Assembly (NCBI GenBank): GCA_009691255.1
Contig: SHUT01000011.1
Span: forward strand, 1-48,718
Direction of reading: 5' to 3'
Length of the DNA stretch: 48,718 nucleotides
From: Ilumatobacteraceae bacterium
Lineage (GTDB): Bacteria > Actinomycetota > Acidimicrobiia > Acidimicrobiales > Ilumatobacteraceae
The position numbers and the translations under genes were made by a program. Position 1 is the first letter of the stretch, and each line of letters starts with the position of its first letter. Under the pieces are notes generated by a model, which had not been told where the DNA came from, did no database searches, and saw nothing but the letters and a program-made list of their open reading frames with translations. Shown piece by piece: positions 40,853-48,718 of this stretch.

Positions 40853-41722
40853 ATGCTAAAAATCGGATTCTGTGGTGTCGGAGTCATGGGTTCGCCGATG
40901 GCAGGTCATCTCGTTGATGCCGGACACTCGGTCTTCATTTACAACCGTACTAAAAAGCGAGCAGTTGCCTGGTTGCGCAATCACGCCGGCGCCATCTGCG
41001 ATACTCCTGCTGAATTGGCATCGCAATGCGATGTCGTCATGATGTGCGTGGGCAATGACGATGACGTTCGACAAGTGGTGACAGCACCAAGCGGCGTGTT
41101 GGCCGGAATGAAGCCCGGGACATTAGTTGTTGATCACACCACAACAAGTGCAGAACTTGCCCGAGAAATGGCTCAGTGCATCGAGAGTGCCGGCGGTGTG
41201 TTTATTGACGCACCGGTGTCGGGCGGTCAAGCAGGCGCGGTCAAGGGCGTGCTAACAGTCATGTGTGGAGCACGAAACGATGAGGACTTTGCGCGATTCA
41301 ACGACATCGCAGGTGCATATTCTTCTCGTTGCATGCGAATGGGAGATATCGGCACAGGCCAACTCACCAAGATGGTGAATCAAATATGTATCGCTGGTTT
41401 AGTGCAGGCACTCGCTGAAGGCGTCTCGTTTGCCCAAAAGGCTGGCCTCGATGCACATCAAGTGATTGATGTTATTTCCAAAGGTGCGGCCGGCAGTTGG
41501 CAGATGGAGAACCGTGGGCACACGATGATTGATCAAAAATTTGACTTCGGTTTTGCTGTCGAATGGATGGTCAAAGATGTGAATTACTGCATCGCTGAAG
41601 CAGCTCGAATCGCTGCAGATATTCCAGTAACACAACTAGTTCAAACTTATTTTGAAGATCTTATGTCTCGGGGCGATACACGTCTTGATACAAGTAGTTT
41701 GGTCAAGCGCCTCGCGCCATAA
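40853..41722 (+). CDS. 3-hydroxyisobutyrate-dehydrogenase-family oxidoreductase
   Basis: From ATG 40853 (MLKIGFCGVGVMGSPMA) the protein has 289 residues. The N-terminal Rossmann domain has GxGxMG (about 6-11) and an NRT motif in YNRTKKRA, suggesting NADP preference. DAPVSGGQAGA is the substrate-binding signature, and GQLTKMVNQ holds the catalytic lysine. The C-terminal helical domain is complete. Family members oxidise 3-hydroxyisobutyrate, tartronate semialdehyde, or related beta-hydroxyacids, or reduce succinic semialdehyde; the substrate is undecided. It follows carD and converges with an aminotransferase, 11 bp apart. Confidence 0.88.
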   Translation: MLKIGFCGVGVMGSPMAGHLVDAGHSVFIYNRTKKRAVAWLRNHAGAICDTPAELASQCDVVMMCVGNDDDVRQVVTAPSGVLAGMKPGTLVVDHTTTSAELAREMAQCIESAGGVFIDAPVSGGQAGAVKGVLTVMCGARNDEDFARFNDIAGAYSSRCMRMGDIGTGQLTKMVNQICIAGLVQALAEGVSFAQKAGLDAHQVIDVISKGAAGSWQMENRGHTMIDQKFDFGFAVEWMVKDVNYCIAEAARIAADIPVTQLVQTYFEDLMSRGDTRLDTSSLVKRLAP

Positions 41723-41733
41723 ACACTTAATGA

Positions 41734-42948
41734 TTACTTGCCGCTCGCGGCTGTAGCAAAAATATCAATAAGCGAGTCAAGCTGAGCGTCGGTAATCACG
41801 AGCGGTGGACAAAATGTATTGGCATCGTTAATTGCTCTTGTGATAGCACCAAGTTCTAGCATGCGATCGCGAATTTTTATAGCGTCTTGATCTGGATTCA
41901 GGGCTGCAGCCCAGACGGCGCCTTGCCCTCTGGCATGGCTGATGATGCCATCGTCAGCAAGTGATTCAAGGCCCGACTTGAGGCGTTGACCGATATGTAC
42001 TGCACGGTCGAGCAAGCCTTCTGTTTGGAGAATATCGAGGTTGGCGATTGCTGCTGCGCATGCCGTGGCGTGTCCAGAGTAGGTGTACCCGTGGCGCATG
42101 AAGAAGTCTGAATCAGATTCAAGCGCGGCGCAGACGCGCCTACCAACAATGACGCCACCAAGTGGAATGTATCCAGATGTCACTGCTTTGGCAAATGTGA
42201 TCATGTCGGGTTGGACGCCAAAATATGTTGCACCAAACCATGTTCCGAGGCGCCCGAATGCAGTGATGACCTCATCAAAGATCAAATACGCGCCATGCTG
42301 ATCGCAGAGCCTGCGCAGTGACTCCAAGTAACCCGGTGCAGGCGGAAAAACACCACCAGCACCCTGGATCGGCTCAGCCAACACGGCAGCTAATCTTGCG
42401 CTGTGCTGTGACATCGCAAGTGACAAAGCTTCTATGTCGTCAGCATCAACCTGGATAACATCCTCAAGGAGAGTGCCGTAACCAACTTTGTTAGGCGCGA
42501 TTCCTTGCGCGCTAGTGCCGCCGTAGTTTGTTCCGTGGTATCCGCGTGTGCGCGAAATAATAATTGTGCGTTCTGGGTGTCCGGCTTGCACATGTGCCAG
42601 GCGAGCCATCTTCATCGCGCTGTCAATTGACTCAGATCCACTTGAACACAAGAACACTCGAGCGTCAGGCAGTGGCGAAAGATCAGCAATTCGTGCCGCG
42701 AGTTGATCTGCTGGTGCATTTGTAAATGGATCAAATGCTGAATACGACTCAAGGGTTGTGATTTGAGTCGAGATTGCTTGGGCCATCTGTGTACGACCAT
42801 GTCCGATTGCGCAGTACCACAAACTCGCCATGCCATCAATCAACTGGCGCCCCTCTGTATCCCAGAGCAGAGCACCATCACCACGGGCGATGGTAATGAA
42901 CGATTCACGAGCGGGTTTTGCAAATGGATGAAGGAATTTTCCGGTCAT
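41734..42948 (-). CDS. Class III PLP-dependent aminotransferase
   Basis: The 404-residue enzyme transfers an amino group from an omega-amino acid or diamine to a keto acid (often pyruvate). GSESIDSAMKMARLA (104-118) forms part of the cofactor phosphate site, DEVITAFGRLGTWFGA contains the cofactor-nitrogen Asp225, and FAKAVTSGYIPLGG the Schiff-base Lys254. FMRHGYTYSGHATACAA is typical of the beta-alanine/putrescine-pyruvate group. Exact substrate is not resolvable. AAGG precedes the ATG. TAGGGT (42972-42977, reverse) is a suitable -10. The gene is divergent from the second LLM gene and could work with the neighbouring dehydrogenase in beta-amino-acid breakdown (inference). Confidence 0.9.
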   Translation of the reverse strand: MTGKFLHPFAKPARESFITIARGDGALLWDTEGRQLIDGMASLWYCAIGHGRTQMAQAISTQITTLESYSAFDPFTNAPADQLAARIADLSPLPDARVFLCSSGSESIDSAMKMARLAHVQAGHPERTIIISRTRGYHGTNYGGTSAQGIAPNKVGYGTLLEDVIQVDADDIEALSLAMSQHSARLAAVLAEPIQGAGGVFPPAPGYLESLRRLCDQHGAYLIFDEVITAFGRLGTWFGATYFGVQPDMITFAKAVTSGYIPLGGVIVGRRVCAALESDSDFFMRHGYTYSGHATACAAAIANLDILQTEGLLDRAVHIGQRLKSGLESLADDGIISHARGQGAVWAAALNPDQDAIKIRDRMLELGAITRAINDANTFCPPLVITDAQLDSLIDIFATAASGK

Positions 42949-42971
42949 AGTTTTACCTTGGTTTCATCTCT

Positions 42972-42977
42972 ACCCTA
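42972..42977 (-). promoter_or_regulatory. Probable -10 element of the class III aminotransferase
   Basis: TAGGGT on the reverse strand, about 24 nt before the ATG, leaves a short leader with an AAGG ribosome-binding site. Confidence 0.35.
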
Positions 42978-43021
42978 TGACGTACAGGGGGCACAGACCA
43001 CTCTCGTACTGCCGTCAAGAA

Positions 43022-43027
43022 TAGAGT
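43022..43027 (+). promoter_or_regulatory. Leaderless-type -10 element of the second LLM gene
   Basis: TAGAGT is followed by 7 nt and GTG 43035. This favours 43035 over the in-frame GTG at 43026, which would lie inside the promoter. Confidence 0.4.
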
Positions 43028-43034
43028 GGGTGGC

Positions 43035-43931
43035 GTGGACGTAGGGCTAGCGATACCTCAAATGGCTCGCGGCCTTGATCGAGAATCGGTCCTGAAGTGG
43101 TGCAGAGCAGCAGATGACGGTCCGTTTTCAAGTATCTCAGCAGGGGAGAGAATCACGTTCAGAAATCTTGAGGGGCTCACCTTGTGTGCAGCCGCGGCGG
43201 TTGCCACCCAAAGAGTACGAGTGATGATGAACGTTGCAGTTTTGCCATGGCATTCACCTGCACTTATTGCTAAGCAGCTTGCCACTATCGACGTGCTGAG
43301 CAATGGTCGACTTGACGTAGCTGTTGGCGTGGGTGGTCGGTGGCAAGATTACGCGGCAGTCGGTTCATCGTTAGCGAATCGGCATCAGCGTCTTGACGAT
43401 GCGGTGCACGAAGTTAAGCGTCTCTGGGCTCAAGGTGATGCTGCTGATGGCGAATCAGTCGGACCCGAGCCGTTACAAAATGGCGGGCCCCCAATATATG
43501 GCTCTGCAATGGGACCCAAGTCAATGACTAGGGTTGCGCAGTGGGCGACAGGTGTTAGTGGATTTACCCTGCTCGGCGATGGACGCGAAGCCAAACGCCA
43601 AGTAGTAGCAACCAATGAGGCATGGCAATCAGCGGGGCGAACCGTCAAGCCCCGGCATATAACAGGAAGTTTTGTCGCACTTGGTAAAAATGCTAAAGAA
43701 AATCTTCGTGTCTTTGCCTATGAATATCTGGAAGTATTTTCGCCTGAGTTTGCAAAACAATTATCTGAGTCAATGAAACTCTGTACACCAGAAGCGTTGG
43801 CAGATGTTTTGGTGTCAATGCGCGATGCCGGAATTGACGAATTCATTGTTGTGCCAGCAACGAGTGATGCAACTATGGCAAATGACCTTGCTCAAATTGT
43901 GCGAGATGTCCTTGGGCGACCAAATTCCTAG
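43035..43931 (+). CDS. LLM-class (luciferase-like, F420/FMN-dependent) oxidoreductase
   Basis: The protein has 298 residues from GTG 43035 (VDVGLAIPQMA). The TIM-barrel landmarks are AVLPWHSPALIAKQLATIDVLSNGRLDVAVGVGGR, quoted as a landmark, and GPKSMTRVAQWATGVSGFTLLGDG, both typical of F420-dependent LLM enzymes. It differs clearly from the other LLM protein in the window. Substrate is unknown. It stands alone, divergent from the aminotransferase and convergent with the ABC importer (15 bp gap). Confidence 0.85.
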   Translation: MDVGLAIPQMARGLDRESVLKWCRAADDGPFSSISAGERITFRNLEGLTLCAAAAVATQRVRVMMNVAVLPWHSPALIAKQLATIDVLSNGRLDVAVGVGGRWQDYAAVGSSLANRHQRLDDAVHEVKRLWAQGDAADGESVGPEPLQNGGPPIYGSAMGPKSMTRVAQWATGVSGFTLLGDGREAKRQVVATNEAWQSAGRTVKPRHITGSFVALGKNAKENLRVFAYEYLEVFSPEFAKQLSESMKLCTPEALADVLVSMRDAGIDEFIVVPATSDATMANDLAQIVRDVLGRPNS

Positions 43932-43946
43932 TTAATTGCCAGTGAT

Positions 43947-44939
43947 CTATTTAATTAATGGATGGTGGCAGGCCACAAAATGTCCAAGACCAATTTCTTG
44001 CAATTGGGGCTCTTCGGCGGCACACCGATCAGAGGCAGATTCGCAGCGAGTACGAAACCGACAGCCTGATGGGGGATTAATTGGTGACGGTGGTTCGCCA
44101 GTAACTCTTATCTTGTCGACGCTGGCTTCTGGATCAGGGATCGGCACTGCAGCGATGAGCGCACGTGAGTAATGATGAGCAGGATGTGCATAGAGATCAT
44201 CTGGAGTTGCCACCTCGCAGATCTTGCCCAAATACATCACCAGCACCCGAGTGCTAACTGCTTTGACGACTGCCAAGTCATGAGAAATGAAAATCAGCGT
44301 TAGGCCAAGCTTGTCTTTCATATCTTGCAAGAGGTTTAGTATTTGTGCTTGGATACTCACGTCGAGGGCCGACACGGGCTCGTCACAGACGAGTAGCATT
44401 GGCTCGAGCGCTATGGCTCTTGCAATACTGATGCGTTGACATTGCCCACCAGAAAACTCATAAGGTCTGCGATCGCGCACAATTTCTGGATCGAGACCTA
44501 CTGCATCGAGCAAATCATCAACCTTTTCTGACCGTTGCGCCGCAGTGCCCTTCTTCCAGGCCTTGAGCGGTTCATCAATGATGTTTTTTACTTGCAGTCG
44601 AGGGTCTAGGGAAGAAATGGCATCTTGAAAGATCATTTGCATTCTTGGTCTGATGTCCCGAAGATCGTTTCCGCTTAGCGCGGTAATCTCGATGCTGTCA
44701 AGAACGACTGTTCCGCCTTGAGGGCGGGGTAATTGCAGAACGGCTCTGCCGAGTGTTGATTTTCCGCAGCCTGACTCACCAACGATTGCTAGCGTTTCTC
44801 CGCGCAACACATCGAAACTTATTCCGGCCACCGCGCTGATAACGGTTTTCCTGCTGACTTTATAATTAACAACAAGATCTTGGACAACAAGAATCGGTTC
44901 ACTGTTTGGTCGTAGATGGATTTTTCCTGAGCCAGCCAT
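43947..44939 (-). CDS. Peptide/nickel-type ABC transporter ATP-binding protein (OppF/DppF-like)
   Basis: The 330-residue ATPase starts at ATG 44939, sharing one base with the upstream stop (TAATG); a longer frame is less likely. Walker A is GESGCGKST, the signature FSGGQCQRISIARAIALEP, Walker B MLLVCDEPVSALDVSIQ, and the switch FISHDLAVV. The C-terminal region has the family extension SGCRFRTRCESASDRCAAEEP with the conserved cysteines. It is the last gene of the operon and pairs with the OppD-like subunit. Confidence 0.94.
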   Translation of the reverse strand: MAGSGKIHLRPNSEPILVVQDLVVNYKVSRKTVISAVAGISFDVLRGETLAIVGESGCGKSTLGRAVLQLPRPQGGTVVLDSIEITALSGNDLRDIRPRMQMIFQDAISSLDPRLQVKNIIDEPLKAWKKGTAAQRSEKVDDLLDAVGLDPEIVRDRRPYEFSGGQCQRISIARAIALEPMLLVCDEPVSALDVSIQAQILNLLQDMKDKLGLTLIFISHDLAVVKAVSTRVLVMYLGKICEVATPDDLYAHPAHHYSRALIAAVPIPDPEASVDKIRVTGEPPSPINPPSGCRFRTRCESASDRCAAEEPQLQEIGLGHFVACHHPLIK

Positions 44940-45913
44940 TAGTTGGCTCCTCCGAGGGGGAAGAAGCACCGATATTGGTGTCCCGTCTGTGTCGTGACAA
45001 GAGGTGGTTGCTCAGAGCGACATTTGTCGGTCGCATACAAACATCGTGGGGCAAACGCACACCCCGGTTCTGGTTTTGTTGGGTCTGGAAGTCGACCCGT
45101 GATGACCTTGAGTCGCTGACCGGCCTGTTGATCGAGTCGCGGAATTGATTTCAGGAGTGCTTCCGTATAAGGCATCTTCATATTCTTGAAAAGTTCTTTC
45201 GTGGTAGCTGCTTCGACGATTTGTCCGGCGTACATCACCACAACACGGTCTGTCTGCCCAGCTACAACACCCAAGTCGTGGGTGACGAGAAGCATTGTCA
45301 TATTGAATTCTTGGCGCAACTCAGCAAGAAGTTCGAGCACTTGTGCTTGAACCGTGACATCAAGTGCTGTTGTAGGTTCGTCTGCAAAGAGTAGTTCAGG
45401 CGTGCAGGCAATGGCGATGGCGATGACGATTCGTTGGCGCATTCCCCCAGAAAGTTCGCCTGGGTACTTTTTCATGGTGGCAAATGGATCAGAGATTCTT
45501 ACTCGGTCAAGAAGTTCTATTGCACGTCCACGGGCTTGTTCTTTGCTCATGCCAAGTCGAACTATGAGTCCTTCTGTGATTTGGGAGCCGATGCGACGCA
45601 CGGGGTTAAGCGACGTCATGGGGTCTTGGAACACCATGGCCATCCCTGTTCCCCAATAATTTCGGAGATCTTTGCGGCTCAACCTTGATAGATCAACGCC
45701 ATTGAATTCGACTGAGCCTGTGCATGTCGCCGTCGAAGGCATGAGACCCATTGTTGCCCGCGACAAGACAGTTTTGCCAGATCCCGATTCCCCAACGATT
45801 CCGACGCTTTCGCCTTTATTTATTGATAGATCAACGCCCCGTACGGCATGCAGATCTCCGCGTGGGGTGCTGAAGGAGACACTGAAGTCCGTGAGTTTAA
45901 TTAGTGCGGTCAT
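44939..45913 (-). CDS. Peptide/nickel-type ABC transporter ATP-binding protein (OppD/DppD-like)
   Basis: The 324-residue ATPase has Walker A GESGSGKTV, Q-loop MVFQDPMTSLNPV, signature LSGGMRQRIVIAIAIACTP, Walker B LLFADEPTTALDV, and the switch VTHDLGVVAG. The C-terminal oligopeptide-transporter extension includes GCAFAPRCLYATDKCRSEQPP, where cysteines of this family bind an iron-sulfur cluster in some members. It overlaps the permease gene by 4 nt and the OppF-like gene by 1 nt. Confidence 0.95.
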   Translation of the reverse strand: MTALIKLTDFSVSFSTPRGDLHAVRGVDLSINKGESVGIVGESGSGKTVLSRATMGLMPSTATCTGSVEFNGVDLSRLSRKDLRNYWGTGMAMVFQDPMTSLNPVRRIGSQITEGLIVRLGMSKEQARGRAIELLDRVRISDPFATMKKYPGELSGGMRQRIVIAIAIACTPELLFADEPTTALDVTVQAQVLELLAELRQEFNMTMLLVTHDLGVVAGQTDRVVVMYAGQIVEAATTKELFKNMKMPYTEALLKSIPRLDQQAGQRLKVITGRLPDPTKPEPGCAFAPRCLYATDKCRSEQPPLVTTQTGHQYRCFFPLGGAN

Positions 45914-47067
45914 ATCTTGGCTTCTCGTTTGTCAAGTGATTGGCGAATCAGATCGCCCAATTTATTAGTCGAGATAATCGTGAATGCAATGACAATTACT
46001 GGCACAAAAATCACATGAGGATAGTCTGTCAGGTCAGTCGAATTTCGAGCAAGTAGTGAACCCCAACTATTGCCGTTATTGAGGCCGACTCCAAGGAGCG
46101 AAAGCGACCCCTCGATAACCACGACTGATCCGAGTGCCAGAAAGACGATGGCAAAGATAGATGGCAATACATTGGGAATTATTCGCTTGAAAAGAATTGA
46201 GATGTCTGTTGCGCCAATCGACCGAGAAGCCACAACAAAATCTCGATTAATCCACTGTAGTGCTGCTGCACGCGCGATACGTCCGAGTTGCGGAATGATG
46301 ACCACGACCAATGAAGCAATCAGTACCTTGACGCGGGTGCTATCAGGCACCGTTTCAACTGCACTTGTTGGTGTGGCATAAATTGCAATGAGGGCAAAAG
46401 CCAATACCAGCGTCGGTATAGAAAGAATAATGTTGAATGCCAAAAGCACAAGTCGATCAAACCACCCACGCAGATACGCAGCTGCAATTCCGATTAGACA
46501 CCCGATTAGTCCCCCTAAAAAAACGGAAAGTAATGAAATCGAAAGAGACGTACGTGAGCCATTGACGATAGCTGACAAGATATCTGTACCTTCGCTTGTA
46601 GAACCCAAGAAGAAGCAACGTGTGCTCGTCTGCCGTGCATTTAGCAGTTTTTGACGCTCGATTTCTTGCTGCTGGGCGTCTACGGCGGTATCTGGGGGAA
46701 TATACGGTGGGAGTGTTTCTTCCGTGAAAACGTCTTCGCCTTCAATAGTCGGCGCCGTTGTCGTAGCAGCGACCGGCACTGCTTGGTCAACAGGCAGGGT
46801 GTCTGCTGGTGCCGCATCATTGACTATTGAGTTGTCTGATGTGTTCACCAATTCTGAGACGGACATGTCTGGCAATGCGCTCGTGCGTTCAATGCTCTGT
46901 GCAAGTGGCCCCATGAAGTGGCAGTTTGTAAAAGGTTTCAGATGAACGCCGTCGTTAAATGTCTGGCCGACCTTAGCAACCGGCAATAACGGACCAAAGA
47001 TTGCGAAGAATAGAACCAGTCCAAGCCAGATCGCAGCAAGTTTTCCACCAATCGAGTTTCTAAGCAT
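45910..47067 (-). CDS. Peptide-type ABC transporter permease (DppC-like) with a large extracellular insertion
   Basis: ATG 47067 (MLRNSIGGKL) gives 385 residues, against about 280-300 for the family. The first helix (about 8-30) is followed by roughly 90 extra residues (about 60-150), rich in Pro, Thr, Ala and acidic residues. The insertion is flanked by two similar cysteine motifs, NCHFMGP (Cys49) and RCFFLGS (Cys151). It lies before the conserved LGSTSEGTDILSAIVNGSRTS segment. Five further helices follow, with the coupling motif SRSIGATDISILFKRIIPN. It overlaps the DppB-like permease by 8 nt and the OppD-like ATPase by 4 nt. Confidence 0.88.
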   Translation of the reverse strand: MLRNSIGGKLAAIWLGLVLFFAIFGPLLPVAKVGQTFNDGVHLKPFTNCHFMGPLAQSIERTSALPDMSVSELVNTSDNSIVNDAAPADTLPVDQAVPVAATTTAPTIEGEDVFTEETLPPYIPPDTAVDAQQQEIERQKLLNARQTSTRCFFLGSTSEGTDILSAIVNGSRTSLSISLLSVFLGGLIGCLIGIAAAYLRGWFDRLVLLAFNIILSIPTLVLAFALIAIYATPTSAVETVPDSTRVKVLIASLVVVIIPQLGRIARAAALQWINRDFVVASRSIGATDISILFKRIIPNVLPSIFAIVFLALGSVVVIEGSLSLLGVGLNNGNSWGSLLARNSTDLTDYPHVIFVPVIVIAFTIISTNKLGDLIRQSLDKREAKI

Positions 47068-48010
47068 GACGGTTCCGCGTTCTGGGGTCAACAAATGTGA
47101 TTAAAATATCAACTATCGTATTAAATAAAAGATAGAAAGTAGCAACAATCACGACGTATGACTGAAGGGCAATGAATTCTCGGGCTCCGATTGCTTTTGC
47201 AAGCTGCGTTCCCATTCCTGGAATTACAAAAATAATCTCAATCACGAGAGCACCGCCAATCAGGCCACCCATGCTCAGCGCTGCGGAAGTCATTAACGTT
47301 ATGGATGACGGCCGCAACACATGACGAAAAAGAATTCTCACGTTAGAAAGTCCCTTTGACTTTGCCAGTGTCACAAAGTCTTCACGCATCGTAGCGATCA
47401 TCTCGGAACGCAGTAGTCGCGTGTAGCTTGAAATTGGTGCAATCGCCAGAGTCATCACAGGCAGGAGCATAAATTTAAAGTGCTGTAAAAGGCCATCGGA
47501 TATGCGGCCGTATCCTGATGGTGGAACTATTCCGAGTTTGACTCCGACTAGCACTGAAAGAATCAACCCGATACCGAAGTTTGGAATTGAGTGGAGGGAG
47601 AACAGTGTCGTGCTTATGAATCTGTCAAAGCGAGTGCCTTGCTTATAGGCACTCGTAATGCCGAGTGGAATTGCTACGGCGAGAGCCACTATCTGCGTAT
47701 AGAAAATCAGTTGCAATGTTGGAGGAACCGCTGACTTTATTACTGGCAAGACCTTGCCACCAAAAATAAAGAAGCCAAAATCACCGCGAAGGATTGGGCT
47801 CAACCACATCCAGTAGGACACGAAGTAGTTTCTATCAAGTCCCAACTCATGCCGCAAAGATGCACGCTCAGCAGCAGTGGCTGTGGGGTTAATCATGTAC
47901 GCTATATCGCCGGGCAATTGACGAACCAAGATAGAAACGAAAAATGTCGCGCCCAGGAGCACAAGGGCCACTTGGCCAAGGCGAATCAAAATCAACTTTA
48001 GGGTTTTCAT
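47060..48010 (-). CDS. Peptide-type ABC transporter permease (DppB-like)
   Basis: The 316-residue permease starts best at MKTLKLILIRLGQ (48010). ATG 48019 and a longer frame to 48073 are possible; the longest would extend into a region next to the terminator and adds non-membrane residues. About six helices. Landmarks: RQLPGDIAYMINPTATAAERASLRHELGLDRN (shown as a landmark for the DppB periplasmic segment) and KSKGLSNVRILFRHVLRPS as the coupling motif. A strong hairpin separates it from the binding-protein gene upstream. Confidence 0.9.
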   Translation of the reverse strand: MKTLKLILIRLGQVALVLLGATFFVSILVRQLPGDIAYMINPTATAAERASLRHELGLDRNYFVSYWMWLSPILRGDFGFFIFGGKVLPVIKSAVPPTLQLIFYTQIVALAVAIPLGITSAYKQGTRFDRFISTTLFSLHSIPNFGIGLILSVLVGVKLGIVPPSGYGRISDGLLQHFKFMLLPVMTLAIAPISSYTRLLRSEMIATMREDFVTLAKSKGLSNVRILFRHVLRPSSITLMTSAALSMGGLIGGALVIEIIFVIPGMGTQLAKAIGAREFIALQSYVVIVATFYLLFNTIVDILITFVDPRTRNRHA

Positions 48011-48071
48011 GCGGAGCATTAGTTTACTAAATGTGGCATCTAAATAGGTAGGTATACAAATATTCTCACTC

Positions 48072-48120
48072 AATAAAAAAGGGACACCTTCGACATGGTC
48101 GAAGGTGTCCCTTTTTTATT
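48072..48120. terminator. Perfect 23-bp hairpin, bidirectional intrinsic terminator
   Basis: Arms 48072-48094 and 48098-48120 are exact reverse complements around a 3-nt ATG loop. The core is GGGACACCTTCGAC, flanked by A-runs on one side and T-runs on the other, so a U-tract follows the hairpin whichever strand is read. It lies between the binding-protein gene and the permeases, where partial termination would raise binding-protein expression. Confidence 0.9.
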
Positions 48121-48127
48121 TTTAGTT

Positions 48128-48718
48128 CTATTTCTTGTTCTTGGATACTCCAGCGAGGGCGATTCCGTGGTTGGCGACGCAACGACCCGCACCGCCCGAA
48201 ACAAGTTTCAGACTGCAAACACCCTGAATTTTAGTAGTGTTGGCGACTGCGAACTGGACTCCCATGATGGAAGTCGAGTGAGCTTCTCCTTGCCACTGAG
48301 CAATAGCCTCCTGGTATTTCGCATTCTGTGCTGCGCCAAGCGAAAGAGCTCGAGCAGCAAACCACAATTCATCAAATACAAGATCTTTGTGTCTTGAAAC
48401 ATTCAATGTTGGTAGTGAGCCGTAGAGGTCGACTGCCATGTTGTAGTAGCCATTGCTCGTTGACGCTACGAACAGCGAATTAAATTGATTACCAGGTCCT
48501 TCGAGCACTGAGAACCAGTTAGCCTGCGCTCTTGTTCCGGTGAAGACGTTCGTAATAATGGTTGAGTTGTCAACTGCAGAAGCAGTCATCTTGATGCCAA
48601 CGGCAGCCAACTGAGACTTCAATTCGGCTCCATTTGCTTGAGCCTGAGGAGCCACATCGAATGGAACTGTGAACGCAAGTTCTGCTGCTCCAAGGTCAGT
48701 GAGACACGTCGCCAAGTA
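48128..48718 (-). CDS. Peptide-type ABC transporter substrate-binding protein, C-terminal part
   Basis: The gene runs off the right edge, so the N-terminus and lipoprotein signal are not visible. The 196 visible residues fit the C-terminal end of a family 5 solute-binding protein: AELKSQLAAVGIKMTASAV, a TRAQANWFSVLEG region in place of the usual DWY motif, and LWFAARAL with a terminal NTTKIQGV...GGAGRC stretch. Family 5 proteins bind peptides, nickel or other small ligands. The order (binding protein, hairpin, two permeases, two ATPases) matches peptide importers. Confidence 0.75.
   Translation of the reverse strand, partial: YLATCLTDLGAAELAFTVPFDVAPQAQANGAELKSQLAAVGIKMTASAVDNSTIITNVFTGTRAQANWFSVLEGPGNQFNSLFVASTSNGYYNMAVDLYGSLPTLNVSRHKDLVFDELWFAARALSLGAAQNAKYQEAIAQWQGEAHSTSIMGVQFAVANTTKIQGVCSLKLVSGGAGRCVANHGIALAGVSKNKK

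Noticed and set aside
48011-48073. 21-residue extension of the DppB-like permease
   Set aside because: The extension is polar and atypical. It runs up to the terminator hairpin. ATG 48010 or 48019 is more consistent with the family.
1-48718. CRISPR arrays, transposases, integrases, phage or toxin-antitoxin genes
   Set aside because: No regularly spaced repeats and no recognisable mobile or defence genes were seen. The 23-bp palindrome at 48072-48120 is a terminator, not a CRISPR unit.

Overview
The window looks like a piece of a compact actinobacterial chromosome, most likely class Acidimicrobiia (inference). The signs are a fused CofG/CofH protein (FbiC) for coenzyme F420, two luciferase-like F420/flavin oxidoreductases, a CarD regulator, a LeuRS with the KMGKS signature seen in actinobacteria, RNase J next to dapA and ftsK, and a base composition well below the GC-rich actinobacterial norm. 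Genes are tightly packed, with many 1-14 nt overlaps, convergent stop codons that touch or overlap, and no gene-free stretch above 300 bases. I see no prophage, transposase, integrase, CRISPR array or rRNA.

Layout. 1-8.9 kb: a secreted DUF1566-like protein, then a forward run of an alkylsulfatase-like metallo-beta-lactamase protein, an arylsulfatase, a family 2 glycosyltransferase, a long HAD/COG5610-like protein and an LLM oxidoreductase. 8.9-12.8 kb (reverse): leuS, mgsA and a seven-helix SWEET-like protein. 12.9-15.2 kb (forward): rbfA-truB-ribF. 15.2-19.05 kb (reverse): ribE, a chorismate mutase/VOC fusion and fbiC. 19.2-23.1 kb (forward): rpsO-pnp-dapB. 23.1-28.5 kb: tpx and a DedA-like membrane protein (reverse), an acyl-CoA synthetase (forward) and a three-gene amino-acid ABC importer (reverse). 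28.6-36.97 kb (forward): TetR regulator, di-iron protein, winged-helix-like protein, dapA, rnj, ftsK, SMP-30-like protein. 37-41.7 kb (forward): rimO-pgsA-cinA, tRNA-Arg(UCU), carD, a 3-hydroxyisobutyrate-dehydrogenase-like protein. 41.7-48.7 kb: class III aminotransferase (reverse), a second LLM oxidoreductase (forward), and a peptide-type ABC importer (reverse) whose binding-protein gene runs off the window.

Two themes stand out. First, about a dozen first genes of transcription units have a TANNNT hexamer 6-8 nt before the start codon and no Shine-Dalgarno sequence, the signature of leaderless mRNAs. This pattern also settles several start codons. Second, riboflavin synthase, a chorismate mutase/VOC fusion and FbiC lie in one operon. 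Riboflavin synthase releases 5-amino-6-ribitylaminouracil and chorismate mutase leads to tyrosine. These are the two substrates FbiC joins to make the F420 chromophore Fo, so the operon may coordinate flavin, tyrosine and deazaflavin supply. Other oddities are a PNPase with two near-identical S1 domains behind a structured leader, an alkylsulfatase-like protein lacking several zinc ligands, a full-length two-repeat SWEET-like protein beside methylglyoxal synthase, and a TetR gene whose own start codon lies in an 11-bp inverted repeat.
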